Source: Clostridium_I sp963725425 (GTDB lineage Bacteria > Bacillota > Clostridia > Clostridiales > Clostridiaceae). Taken from it: a stretch of DNA of 64,000 nt. Below, one piece after another: positions 1 to 8,121 of the stretch (position 1 is its first letter; the number at the start of each line of letters is the position of its first letter). The stretch is from assembly GCA_963725425.1 (NCBI GenBank), contig CAVRYJ010000022.1:8605-72604 (forward strand), read 5' to 3'. Under the pieces are notes generated by a model. It searched no databases. It saw only the letters and a list, made by a program, of their open reading frames with translations, and was not told where the DNA came from. The position numbers were made by a program, and so were the translations under genes.

Positions 1-471
1 ACTTGGATTAGACCTCATGTCATGGAGCAAATTGAACATACTGATAGTAATAATAAACTAGTTGTAGATAAAAAATATGACAACTTAGGAGAAAAAACTA
101 TATTAGATAAGGATACAACAGCAACCTTAAGAGGGTATCTAAGAAATGTTGTTGCTCCTGGTCAAAATGGAGTTGGAGCTTTGGCCGATGTACCGGGCCT
201 TGAAATTGCTGGAAAAACTGGGACGGCACAAAAATCAGATCCAGTAACTAGAAAATATGCCACTGGAAAATATATGGCTTCTTTTGCTGGTATGGCACCA
301 TATAGTGATCCTAAGATTACAATGCTAGTATCTATTGATGAACCAGATCCTACAAATTATTGGGGAGGATCAACAGCAGCTCCTGTAGCCCATGATTTAT
401 TTAAGGAGATATTTGATTATCTTAATGCAAATGGAGAAAATAAGTCCACTTTGCTTTATTCATCAAATTAA
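1..471 (+). CDS. Penicillin-binding protein, C-terminal part (cut by window edge)
   Basis: The reading frame is open from base 1 and ends at 471, so the gene begins outside the window. The 156 visible residues are the end of a transpeptidase domain of the class B penicillin-binding protein/SpoVD family, which cross-links peptidoglycan peptides outside the membrane. The third catalytic motif KTGTAQ is visible near residue 74, followed by the family-typical stretch ASFAGMAPYSDPKITMLVSID. No PASTA domain follows, so the protein ends soon after the catalytic domain. Whether it acts in division, elongation or sporulation cannot be told from this part. Confidence 0.9.
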   Translation, partial: TWIRPHVMEQIEHTDSNNKLVVDKKYDNLGEKTILDKDTTATLRGYLRNVVAPGQNGVGALADVPGLEIAGKTGTAQKSDPVTRKYATGKYMASFAGMAPYSDPKITMLVSIDEPDPTNYWGGSTAAPVAHDLFKEIFDYLNANGENKSTLLYSSN

Positions 472-573
472 ATAATATATTGAAGAAAATTATTGTTTAT
501 ACTATAATATAACAAAGAAACAAAGAAACAAATATTATTCTATGAATATTTTAAATATAGGAGATGTATAATA

Positions 574-951
574 ATGAGTGAAGGATTAGTGATGGAGCGT
601 GAACTTATGGATATTAAAAGAATTAATGTATCTAGCAAGAGGCAAATTACTATACCAAACAAATTTTTTGAGCAACTTGGTGTTGGTAAAGAAGTTCAAT
701 GTTACGTTAAAGATGGTAGTTTAATTATAAAACCCATACGTAATGATTCAGGTGAATTTTCGGAAGAAATATTAGAAGATCTTGTTAATCAGGGTTACTG
801 TGGCACAGAACTGATTGAAAAATTTAAAGAAGCAAGCAGAAAAGTTAGACCTGCAGTTGAAACATTAATTACAAAAGCTGATAAAGTAGCTTTGAATTTA
901 AATGGTACCGGTGATGAAAAATTCAAAGAGATATTCAAAAGGGAAAATTAG
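574..951 (+). CDS. SpoVT/AbrB-type antitoxin of a type II toxin-antitoxin pair
   Basis: This 125-residue protein carries a swapped-hairpin AbrB DNA-binding domain at about residues 13-55 (motif SSKRQITIPNKFFEQLGVGKE), then a helical tail that would neutralise the toxin. An AGGAG site lies 10 bases before the start; an internal ATG at residue 7 or 12 is also possible. The toxin gene starts two bases after the stop, which indicates translational coupling. AbrB-type antitoxins normally repress their own operon. The assignment rests on the domain and on the toxin next to it. Confidence 0.85.
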   Translation: MSEGLVMERELMDIKRINVSSKRQITIPNKFFEQLGVGKEVQCYVKDGSLIIKPIRNDSGEFSEEILEDLVNQGYCGTELIEKFKEASRKVRPAVETLITKADKVALNLNGTGDEKFKEIFKREN

Positions 952-952
952 A

Positions 953-1246
953 ATGTATAATATAGCCTTTTTACCTCCAGCAGAAAAATACTTTAAAAAA
1001 CTAAAAGATAGAAAATTAAAAAACAAATATGAAAGTGCTATAGAAATAATACGTATAAATCCATATGTAGGTAAAGCAAAACATGGTGATTTAATTGGTA
1101 TATATGGCTATGATATTTTTTACAATAAGACAAACTATGAATTAGCTTACAATATAGTTGAAAAACCTAATGGTGATGTTGTAGTTGTCATAATGGCTGG
1201 AACGCGTGAAAATTTTTATAATGCTATAAAAAGTTACATTAAATAG
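953..1246 (+). CDS. RelE/ParE-family toxin
   Basis: This 97-residue basic protein has the RelE/ParE fold pattern: an N-terminal strand (MYNIAFLPPAEKYFKKL), two helices, then strands with the HGDLIGIYGYDIF and YELAYNIV segments typical of mRNA-interferase toxins. It follows the AbrB-type antitoxin by one base. The ATG at 953 is chosen because an AAAAGGGA site precedes it; a longer in-frame start at 902 lies deep inside the antitoxin gene. Ribosome-dependent RNase or gyrase poisoning is the family activity and was not shown here. A strong terminator follows about 45 bases downstream. Confidence 0.85.
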   Translation: MYNIAFLPPAEKYFKKLKDRKLKNKYESAIEIIRINPYVGKAKHGDLIGIYGYDIFYNKTNYELAYNIVEKPNGDVVVVIMAGTRENFYNAIKSYIK

Positions 1247-1290
1247 GAACCAATTGTCAATTGACATTTTTCTAATATTGTTCAACGAAT

Positions 1291-1331
1291 AAAACCACAT
1301 GATGGAATAGATATCCATCATGTGGTTTTAT
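1291..1331. terminator. Bidirectional hairpin terminator after the toxin-antitoxin pair
   Basis: A perfect 15-bp stem (AAAACCACATGATGG with CCATCATGTGGTTTT) around a 9-base loop is followed by a T-run. The A-run on the other side lets it also work on the minus strand. Confidence 0.9.
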
Positions 1332-1413
1332 TTTTACACGTATGTGAGATGTAACCATAGGGCATTCGCCTATTTCCAATGATAGCAGGTGGATTATCAC
1401 AAATTTTTTTCAT
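1318..1413 (-). CDS. Possible small ORF, 31 residues
   Basis: A short frame reads MKKICDNPPAIIGNRRMPYG, then 11 more residues, and stops inside the terminator hairpin. It has a good AAGGAGTG site 7 bases upstream of the ATG. It has no recognised family and could be the start of a truncated longer gene. It is listed only because of the well-placed ribosome binding site. Confidence 0.3.
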   Translation of the reverse strand: MKKICDNPPAIIGNRRMPYGYISHTCKNKTT

Positions 1414-1490
1414 AATGCGCACTCCTTCTACTTAAATTTTACTATCCCAGCATACAAAGCTAAACCTTAAAGACAGTTACTAAAAGAAAA

Positions 1491-1530
1491 TGAGCCAATA
1501 CAGTAACAAAACTGCATTGGCCCATTTTTT
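1491..1530. terminator. Hairpin terminator
   Basis: The inverted repeat GCCAATACAGT / ACTGCATTGGC around AACAAA is followed by a T-run. It sits between the toxin-antitoxin pair and the convergent membrane protein gene and probably ends the latter as well. Apart from the small ORF and the two hairpins, 1247-1593 holds nothing else recognisable. Confidence 0.75.
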
Positions 1531-1593
1531 ATATAAAGCTAATTTGTTTGCAGAAATAGAACTATACGTTACAATTTCTATTTTTACTTTTCA

Positions 1594-1899
1594 CTATAAA
1601 TAATACCTAAATAATTGCCTTAATAAAATTACTAACCATACTATCGCAAAAATATTTAGGCAAATTGAAAAAATAAAACAAGCAGAACTAAATACTTTTG
1701 GTTTTCTTTTGTTTATTTTTTCAGCTATATCAATAAATGATAATATAATTGCAATAGCCGATACTATTATCATTAAAACTATAGAAATTAATATAATAAA
1801 CATTACTAATGTATTAAGTATTCCATTATATAAGTGCATGGATGTAATAAAAATAATAGCATATATAATTATAAAAAACCATGATTTCTTTAAAACCAT
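1594..1899 (-). CDS. Small membrane protein, unknown function
   Basis: The 101 residues are very hydrophobic with about three membrane segments (residues 8-25, 30-56 and 74-95) separated by a short charged loop KINKRKPK. A GAGGTGG ribosome binding site precedes the ATG. No family was recognised. It stands alone between a terminator and a decayed glycosyltransferase gene. The reverse strand also has an open frame here, which is a shadow of the low-complexity AT-rich sequence. Confidence 0.6.
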   Translation of the reverse strand: MVLKKSWFFIIIYAIIFITSMHLYNGILNTLVMFIILISIVLMIIVSAIAIILSFIDIAEKINKRKPKVFSSACFIFSICLNIFAIVWLVILLRQLFRYYL

Positions 1900-2031
1900 T
1901 TAACCACCTCATTTATATTAATATCATACCATAATATTTATTAAATGGTAAATTATACTTGGGGTGATGGTAGCATCCGTGTTATGTACTGAAAAATAAA
2001 TAATCCATTATGCTTGAAGGTAGAAAATATG

Positions 2032-2542
2032 TTATATAACACTATCAATTATCATCATAAAGTAACAGAAATCTTTCTTGCTTGAAGTACCTCCTGTACA
2101 AAAATAGGATATCTCCATTTTCTTTGCAACTATAGGCATGACTGTTTCAAATTCCCCGAATATCAGATTTGGCTTAAAACTTTGCACTAATTCCATTTCT
2201 TCTTTAAATGTATTTTGCACATATTCTTTGGAAATAAGACCTTTAAGCCTTATTACATCGCATACGCTACTGATAGAAAATTTATGTTGAGATGAATTGC
2301 CTTTGATATCCTTATTGCTGCCTTGCTGTAACAACTTTTGCATATCGAACTTAGGTTTATATCCTTGTACCACTTCATATCCACAGGATGTGGCATAATC
2401 TGCTTCTCTTCCTGCAGCTCTAAATATTATGCTGCAGTCTTTCTGTGTTTTTTTTAATTTCATCTGCTATAGCAATTAATCTGGTTATACTTCCTAAAGC
2501 TTCAATAGAGGATATTCCAGGAGCAAATAATATTTTTTTCAA
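2032..2542 (-). pseudogene. Glycosyltransferase (MGT-like) remnant, frameshifted and truncated
   Basis: The frame starts at a TTG with an AGGAG site and reads LKKILFAPGISSIEALGSIT, continuing RLIAIADEIKK. It must then shift by one base inside a run of eight A residues (plus-strand T-run 2448-2455) to continue TQKDCSIIFRAAGREADYAT and on to a stop at 2032. The joined product resembles the N-terminal half of UDP-sugar glycosyltransferases of the macrolide glycosyltransferase type, which are about 400 residues long. The sugar-nucleotide-binding C-terminal half is missing, so this is a true remnant even if the A-run is a sequencing error. Confidence 0.6.
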
Positions 2543-2557
2543 ATTAACATCTCCTAA

Positions 2558-2677
2558 TTAAATTTTTCTTATCACATTTATGAAAAAATCTATGAATGGG
2601 ATAATTTTATATTTTAGTTCCTTCGCAAAAATTTTTACCTTTCAGAGCTGAAAAATGATTTGATGTTTTTTGTTCAT
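2558..2677 (-). pseudogene. Small ORF interrupted by TGA
   Basis: A TAGGAGG site 8 bases before an ATG opens a frame MNKKHQIIFQL, then TGA, and the same frame continues 27 more residues (KVKIFAKELKYKIIPFIDFF...) to a TAA just before the glycosyltransferase remnant. It lies directly downstream of a PadR-type palindrome (2729-2751). It may be a nonsense-mutated small gene of the PadR-controlled unit; no family was recognised. Confidence 0.3.
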
Positions 2678-2728
2678 AAGACAAACCTCCTAAATAATAA
2701 TGTGATATATGATATATTAGTGTATGAT

Positions 2729-2751
2729 AAACTACTATAAATTATAGTAGT
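2729..2751. promoter_or_regulatory. Perfect palindrome, likely PadR operator (distal copy)
   Basis: The sequence AACTACTATAA-A-TTATAGTAGTT has 11-bp perfect arms. Its ACTACTATA core is identical to the core of the longer palindrome in front of the padR gene at 3346-3382. It lies upstream of the minus-strand small ORF and glycosyltransferase remnant, so it could control them. Confidence 0.6.
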
Positions 2752-2801
2752 TGGGCAAAAAAATCTCTACAATATAAGGATTTATTAGAGACATTAAATT
2801 A

Positions 2802-3329
2802 TTAATTATAATAATCAAAAACTTTTTCAGACCATTTTTGTAAAATGTTATAAAATTCGTTATATAGATCCAATATAAGAAATTCAGAACCAGATTTTTC
2901 ATTGTGATGTTTTGCGTGATTATAAATTGGCTCCACAAAAGCTCTACGTTCTTCTACCTTGTTTTTGAAGTTTTCAAGGTATTCTTTTCTTTTTTCTGCT
3001 GGTAAATTCTCTATATTAACTAAGAATGCATTAAAATCTAAATAAACATTTCCTATATGTTTTGAACTTTCTTCCATTAGTTCATTGAAATATGAATTTC
3101 CTTTTTCGTTCAGTGAATATAATGTTTTTTCGGGCATTTCACCTTCTTTAACAGTTCTTGAATTTAAATATCCATTATCGCATAATTTAATTATATTTTT
3201 ATAAATTGACGGGTTACTGATTTTTAGCCACTTAGTAAGATTCCAGATATCAAAATCTTTAACCATTTCATAGGCACTTTTCTCTTTGTGCTGCAAATAG
3301 CCAAGTATTATTAAATTTATTGAAGACAT
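2802..3329 (-). CDS. PadR-family transcriptional regulator
   Basis: The 175-residue protein has a winged-helix PadR domain at about residues 1-75 (MSSINLIILGYLQHKEKSAY, then YKNIIKLCDNGYLNSRTVKE) and a C-terminal dimerisation region of the Vir_act_alpha_C type. PadR proteins repress efflux or stress genes and release DNA on ligand binding. The start is placed at 3329 because GGTGGTGAT directly upstream is a good ribosome binding site; an ATG 15 bases earlier has none. It lies downstream of an MFS exporter on the same strand and both its flanks carry the same palindrome, so autoregulation and control of the exporter are likely. Confidence 0.85.
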   Translation of the reverse strand: MSSINLIILGYLQHKEKSAYEMVKDFDIWNLTKWLKISNPSIYKNIIKLCDNGYLNSRTVKEGEMPEKTLYSLNEKGNSYFNELMEESSKHIGNVYLDFNAFLVNIENLPAEKRKEYLENFKNKVEERRAFVEPIYNHAKHHNEKSGSEFLILDLYNEFYNILQKWSEKVFDYYN

Positions 3330-3345
3330 TTTAATCACCACCATT

Positions 3346-3382
3346 TATCATATACTACTATAAAGTATAGTAGTATATGATA
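3346..3382. promoter_or_regulatory. 37-bp perfect palindrome in the padR promoter
   Basis: Two 17-bp perfect arms (TATCATATACTACTATA and its reverse complement) flank the three bases AAG. It covers the region just upstream of the padR start, so it is most simply the PadR autoregulatory operator. The inner ACTACTATA core recurs at 2729-2751. Confidence 0.75.
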
Positions 3383-3408
3383 TATTTGTCAATTGACCAT
3401 TAGACTGT

Positions 3409-4704
3409 TTAGTCATCTAATGTTTTTATATGTTTATCAAATTTAAAGAAGCAACATCCTAAAAAACCTATGAATCCTATGGCTATGTATACTAAACCAT
3501 TACCTGACCCTCTTCCATTACCAACTATATAAGAAAAAAATCCTTGTAAAGTAGAGGGGTTGTCCATAAATGGCTCAAATATTTTATCTGTTAAAAGTCC
3601 ACCTAGTATATATCCAATAGGGATAGATACGTATTGTAAGGTATTTCTTGCAGAAAAAACCCTTCCTTGCATTTCTATTGGGATTTTTGTCCTCATTATA
3701 TACTCAACATTCGCTGTTAAAAATGGAACTAAACAATTACCTGCAAAAACTGCAATCATCCAAACATAATAGTTACGGCCAATTCCAAGCATACTATTAC
3801 AGACTAAGAATGAAAATATCATCGTATTTATAATAACGGGTATTCTTTTTTTAGGCTGTTTCATTACTGTTACTAAAATACTCCCAATAATACCAGCAAT
3901 ACCGATGCTACTACTTACAATACCTAGTTCAAACTTATTGTTTCCATTTCTCAGCAAAATCATAGGCGTTAAATTACAACTATATATAGCTGCAATGAAA
4001 TTTACAAATCCCATGAAAATTATGAGATGAAAAATATCTTTTCTATTTATAATATAAGTAATTCCTTGCTTACAGTTTGAAACTAAACTTTCTTTTTTAA
4101 CTTGTTTTTTTATAATATTATTTGGAATATACACAAAAAACAGTAAAGATATAAACGAAAATAAAAAGGTGCCTAAATCAGCAACTATAATTACCTTCAT
4201 TCCCAGCAGTACATAAAGCGAAGTAGCCATTATTGGTGCAAGTGTAGTAGTAAATGCAATAGCAAAAGAACGTAAACCACTTATTTGTGTGTAGTATTTC
4301 TTTGGAACTATTAACGATATTACAACATCTGATGCGGGTCCTTGAAATGCATCAACAACTCCTAAAGTAAAATTGATTAAATATAAATAACGGATATCTA
4401 GTTGATTGAAAAATAATAGTATTAATGTAATTAACGAAAAAATTATTGCAATAGCATTAGCTATTAATAATATTTTTTTCTTATTCCAGCCATCAATAAA
4501 ACTACCAGCAAAGAAACTAAATAATATAGATGGAAGTAATGAACAAACAGTTAAAGATGATATATACAATACAGAACCACTTTGCTCATATGCCCACATA
4601 ATTAATCCAAAACTAGTCATTTTACTACCAAATTGAGAAATAAATTGCCCTAACTGTAATATATAAAAATTCTTTAATTCCTTATTATATTTTAAAATTT
4701 TCAT
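3409..4704 (-). CDS. MFS efflux transporter
   Basis: The 431 residues contain about 12 membrane segments and match the MFS drug-efflux type typified by macrolide and EntS-like exporters: ILQLGQFISQFGSKMTSFGL at the start and RTKIPIEMQGRVFSARNTLQ in the conserved loop between helices 10 and 11. Export of a small toxic compound by proton antiport is the family role. An AAGGAGTGAA site precedes the ATG. The padR gene follows 80 bases downstream, with the operator palindrome between them; padR control is therefore likely. Confidence 0.85.
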   Translation of the reverse strand: MKILKYNKELKNFYILQLGQFISQFGSKMTSFGLIMWAYEQSGSVLYISSLTVCSLLPSILFSFFAGSFIDGWNKKKILLIANAIAIIFSLITLILLFFNQLDIRYLYLINFTLGVVDAFQGPASDVVISLIVPKKYYTQISGLRSFAIAFTTTLAPIMATSLYVLLGMKVIIVADLGTFLFSFISLLFFVYIPNNIIKKQVKKESLVSNCKQGITYIINRKDIFHLIIFMGFVNFIAAIYSCNLTPMILLRNGNNKFELGIVSSSIGIAGIIGSILVTVMKQPKKRIPVIINTMIFSFLVCNSMLGIGRNYYVWMIAVFAGNCLVPFLTANVEYIMRTKIPIEMQGRVFSARNTLQYVSIPIGYILGGLLTDKIFEPFMDNPSTLQGFFSYIVGNGRGSGNGLVYIAIGFIGFLGCCFFKFDKHIKTLDD

Positions 4705-5015
4705 TTTAACTTCACTCCTTAATTATATTAATAATTAAAGTTGCAAAGTCAATATTTAATAGCTTATTACTCCATGCAATCTCTATTTTTAATGACTTTG
4801 CATGAAGTTAATACAATAGTTAATACCATAAAATTCACCCCTTTTAATAAAAATATTATATCATTAAGCATTAATTTTATAAACTACTAAAATTCACAAG
4901 TATATTAACCATATAAACTTTTTGTTATATGGTTTTTTAGTGTTGACATATAAAGTACAACTGTATATCATGCAACTATATAGTTAAACTTTATAATAAA
5001 GGAGTTAGAGAGCAA
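4705..5015. other. Divergent intergenic region with hairpin
   Basis: It holds an inverted repeat (TTGCAAAGTCA near 4743 and TGACTTTGCA near 4793), a terminator-like hairpin at 4907-4937 (AACCATATAA / TTATATGGTT followed by T's), and a TTGACA box near 4943 that could be the -35 element for the plus-strand PadR gene. Direct repeats ACAACTGTATAT and GCAACTATATAG sit where a repressor could bind. Confidence 0.5.
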
Positions 5016-5339
5016 ATGAAAAGAAATAAAAATTTACCACTTACAGAAACAGTTTATTACATTCTTTTATCTCTACTTGAACCAGCACATGGATATTTAA
5101 TTATGCAAAAGGCTGAAGAATTAAGCGGCGGGAATGTAAGGATAGCGGCAGGTACTTTATACGGAGCCATTGAAAATTTACTGAAATTAAAATTTATTCA
5201 GCCTGTTGAAAGTGATGATGTTAGACGTAAAGTTTATATAATCACAGAAGAGGGAAAGAAAGTATTAATTCTTGATTTTGAAAGAATGAAACATATGATT
5301 CAGGTTACTGAGAATAATTTGAAACAGAGTGGGGTGTAA
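5016..5339 (+). CDS. PadR-family regulator (short form)
   Basis: This 107-residue protein is a complete short-type PadR regulator: winged helix from about residue 8 (LTETVYYILLSLLEPAHGYL), recognition segment AAGTLYGAIENLLKLKFIQP, a wing and a single dimerisation helix. An AAAGGAG site is 13 bases upstream. The next gene, a DUF2812 protein, begins two bases after its stop. In Firmicutes a PadR gene followed by DUF2812 is a recurrent pair and the DUF2812 protein is thought to act with or under this regulator. Confidence 0.9.
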   Translation: MKRNKNLPLTETVYYILLSLLEPAHGYLIMQKAEELSGGNVRIAAGTLYGAIENLLKLKFIQPVESDDVRRKVYIITEEGKKVLILDFERMKHMIQVTENNLKQSGV

Positions 5340-5341
5340 AT

Positions 5342-5965
5342 ATGAAAAAATTTAGATTTTATGTGAGCTTTGATAAAGAAGAAAAATGGTTAAATGAAAT
5401 GGCAATCCAAGGTTGGGAATTAGATAGAAAACATACAAAATATGAATTCCGTAAAACTTCACCTAACAATACTATTATAAAAATAGATTATCGCAATTTT
5501 AAGTTAAAGGACGATTTCCAAAATTATATTATACTTTTTAAGGACTACGGGTGGGAACATATTACTGGTACAAAAACATCTGGAAAGCAATACTTCAAAA
5601 AAATAGATGAAAGAGCTGGTGATGATATTTTTTCTGATGTATATTCTAAAGCAGAGAGATACAAGAAATTATCAAATATGTGGCTATCATTGGCAGCATG
5701 TTATATTCCCATATTTATAGCGTGGATTACAACAAAAACTTTTAATATTTCTGCTGTATTGAATCCAAAACTACTATATTATACACCTGGATTATGGCAA
5801 AAGACAGGAACATCATTTTTAAGGGCATTCTTAATTGAAACACCTTTCGCAATGATGAGAGGAGGTATTTGGTTTCTTTTTCCTTGTTTAATTATTCTAT
5901 ATACTATTTTCGCAGTAAAAGCAAGAATGTATTATCAAAAGACAAATCTTAAAAACCTAATGTAA
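5342..5965 (+). CDS. DUF2812 membrane protein
   Basis: The N-terminal 90 residues match DUF2812 (KFRFYVSFDKEEKWLNEMAI, then GWELDRK and KDYGWEHITG). They are followed by two or three membrane segments around residues 110-140 and 175-195. Its function is unknown. It is translationally coupled to the PadR gene upstream (two-base gap), so both are likely under PadR autoregulation. Confidence 0.8.
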   Translation: MKKFRFYVSFDKEEKWLNEMAIQGWELDRKHTKYEFRKTSPNNTIIKIDYRNFKLKDDFQNYIILFKDYGWEHITGTKTSGKQYFKKIDERAGDDIFSDVYSKAERYKKLSNMWLSLAACYIPIFIAWITTKTFNISAVLNPKLLYYTPGLWQKTGTSFLRAFLIETPFAMMRGGIWFLFPCLIILYTIFAVKARMYYQKTNLKNLM

Positions 5966-6027
5966 GACTTATTGGAGGTGTGTTGCTTCATATTCTTCGT
6001 ATCTTACGTCAAAATGCGTCGCATTTT

Positions 6028-6100
6028 TAGTGGACAATGGAGAATTGACAATGTACAGTAACTATCAATGGACAATTTTCCATTGTCAATTGTCCATTAG
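6028..6100. repeat. Palindromic interspersed repeat
   Basis: The stretch contains GTGGACAATGGAGAATTGACAA and then CAATGGACAATTTTCCATTG with a further TCAATTGTCCATT copy, folding as a long hairpin. Related motifs occur after other genes in this window (about 1250, 3390, 11135, 17500, 22615-22768). It ends exactly at the stop of the hydrolase gene and may act as its terminator. Confidence 0.6.
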
Positions 6101-7209
6101 AATAGGAACTTTCTTACCTCAGCAAATGCCAAATCTTGTCGGCCAGCTTGACAATGTTCTGCACCACCAGTCTCTTTTGTAAAAACCTTGGTTGTGATGG
6201 ATGCCGCATTACATAGTTCTTCCTGAATTTGTGGAAGTCTTGAAATCGGAACATATTGGTCATCTTCTCCAGCTAGTAGTAACACATCCTGATTGATGAA
6301 TTGTCCGATACCCTTCATTGTGTGACGCTGAAAATTTTGAAACAGACCATAAGGGGTTGTTTCGCCAGTAATCTCATATCCTTGATTAACTTTCCAATTG
6401 AGATCAATGTCATTGTCCATCAGTTTATTAATGATGGCATTCAACTTGTCTGCTTCGCCATCTTTAATTAATTTCATCAACATATTTGCCTGTATTAGAG
6501 GCATGCGGTTTGTTAACGCATCTAGAGCACAGTAGAAAATGTCCAATGCAATAACTTTGTCGATTCGTTTTTCAAAGGCTGCAGCACGCATAACAAAGTA
6601 GCCTCCCCAAGACATACCCATCAAACTCACACGCTTTAAATTGAAATAATCTATTACTATTGAAACTGGTTTTTCCCAATTCATAATAAATTTCAAACCA
6701 TTTTTTAAAGCTGTGCCTTGTCCGGGACCATCGAAAACAATAATATCGTAGTCAATGTTTTTCAGAAATCTCATCATAGGAATCATTTCTTCCATGTAAC
6801 CATCAAAGCCACCAAATACTATTAGTGTTTTATGTGCACCAGGATTTATTAATTTAGCAGCTGGTAGAAAAGAGTTATCGTATGGAATTTCATAAGGCTG
6901 AAAGTCAAATTCATGATAGCCCTTATAAAAGTTCTCACGAAAGCCCTTGTACATCTTTTGCTTATTGGGGTCAGTTGCATCTAAATAAAAATCTGCTGCT
7001 TTATAATAATTTGAAGCAATACTATAATCACCGGCTTTTTCCCGCTTAGCAGCAAATTGTGACCAACTCTTATACCAGCCTTGTGTATCTACTAATTGAG
7101 GCAGGATTTCCTTTATATCATCCTGTACTTTTGGATCATCTTCATAATCACGAGTAAAACGATTGATTTGTAAATCGAATTGCTCATTACCTGTATATTT
7201 CTTAAACAT
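6097..7209 (-). CDS. Alpha/beta hydrolase, FrsA/dihydroxypseudooxynicotine-hydrolase type
   Basis: The 370-residue cytoplasmic protein has an N-terminal helical domain (to about residue 110) and an alpha/beta-hydrolase core. The nucleophile elbow is GMSWGG near residue 200, the likely acid is the aspartate in AGEDDQYVP near 315, and the histidine is in GGAEHCQAG near 355. This arrangement matches the DUF1100/FrsA group of C-C or ester hydrolases. The substrate is unknown. It has an AAAAGGAG site and is divergent from a TetR regulator, its likely controller. Confidence 0.8.
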   Translation of the reverse strand: MFKKYTGNEQFDLQINRFTRDYEDDPKVQDDIKEILPQLVDTQGWYKSWSQFAAKREKAGDYSIASNYYKAADFYLDATDPNKQKMYKGFRENFYKGYHEFDFQPYEIPYDNSFLPAAKLINPGAHKTLIVFGGFDGYMEEMIPMMRFLKNIDYDIIVFDGPGQGTALKNGLKFIMNWEKPVSIVIDYFNLKRVSLMGMSWGGYFVMRAAAFEKRIDKVIALDIFYCALDALTNRMPLIQANMLMKLIKDGEADKLNAIINKLMDNDIDLNWKVNQGYEITGETTPYGLFQNFQRHTMKGIGQFINQDVLLLAGEDDQYVPISRLPQIQEELCNAASITTKVFTKETGGAEHCQAGRQDLAFAEVRKFLF

Positions 7210-7370
7210 AAATAAATCTCCTTTTATTCTATTAATTTTGATTCATCTAATCTACAATTAAAGTATAATAGCGGTGTAATTCACAGGCAATCTACAAAAT
7301 AGTACTATGTGTTCGTAATCGAACTAAAAATGATAAAATGTAGGAAAACGGACAAAAGGGGTGAAATTAA

Positions 7371-7925
7371 ATGGCAGAGGACATACGCATTATTAAAAAT
7401 AAACGAAACATTGAAGCTGCTCTCATTAAGCTGCTGCAGGAAAAAGACTTTGTTCATATTACAATTAGAGACATTTGTAACACATCCTTAACAGGTCGTT
7501 CTACTTTTTATAGTCATTATTTGGATAAATATGATTTGCTTGAAAAAATCGTCCAGAGGTATGCGAATATCCTCAGACAGGAAACTGAGATACGGTTTTT
7601 CAAAATAAAAAATGATGATATTGAAATGTTTATAAAAGATGCATCTGTTACTTACTTACAACATAAAGAGGCTTTTAAAGTATTGTTAAAAGTTCATGTG
7701 TCTAATGGGGATTTACGGGAACAAATTGAAGAGATTCTTTTTACACAATGTAGAACATTTTTAAAAGAACAACAAAAGACAGAAAACGTTTCAGTGGATT
7801 TATTGTCAAAGCTTTATGTAGCCAATGTTCTTGCACTGATAAATTGGACATTAGAACATGGCATGGATGATCAAGCTATTCATTTTGCTAGTGTTCTTCA
7901 AAACCATGTTTTTAAAATGTTATAG
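7371..7925 (+). CDS. TetR-family transcriptional regulator
   Basis: The first 55 residues are a TetR helix-turn-helix (IEAALIKLLQEKDFVHITIR, then TGRSTFYSHYLDKYDLLEK), followed by a ligand-binding region of the C-terminal type found in many Firmicute TetR proteins. The start has an AAAAGGGGTG site. It is divergent from the alpha/beta hydrolase gene, and the 160-base gap between them would hold the operator. Part of its 3' end is repeated at 25.3 kb (see findings). Confidence 0.88.
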   Translation: MAEDIRIIKNKRNIEAALIKLLQEKDFVHITIRDICNTSLTGRSTFYSHYLDKYDLLEKIVQRYANILRQETEIRFFKIKNDDIEMFIKDASVTYLQHKEAFKVLLKVHVSNGDLREQIEEILFTQCRTFLKEQQKTENVSVDLLSKLYVANVLALINWTLEHGMDDQAIHFASVLQNHVFKML

Positions 7926-7949
7926 ATATATACTGTTAGTGGCCTTCCT

Positions 7950-8079
7950 AGATTCTATTATTATATATGACGATTTTCTCCATATAACAGAAGCAAAGCC
8001 TTTAGTAGATTACGTTATTTCTTTGGAGGGACATGTAACCATACATGACATAATAATCTTTTTCAGCTACCATAGATAA
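7950..8079 (+). pseudogene. Fragment of a SAM-dependent methyltransferase C-terminus
   Basis: Right after the TetR gene, another frame reads IIIYDDFLHITEAKPLVDYV, then ISLEG and further residues. This resembles the conserved C-terminal strand of class I SAM methyltransferases from Firmicutes (pattern D-x-L-x-IT-x-x-x-PL-x-DY). There is no start and no Rossmann core, so it is a leftover from a deletion. Confidence 0.4.
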
Positions 8080-8121
8080 GTATTTCTATGTTATAGTTAA
8101 TAAAATTAAATTAATGAAGAG

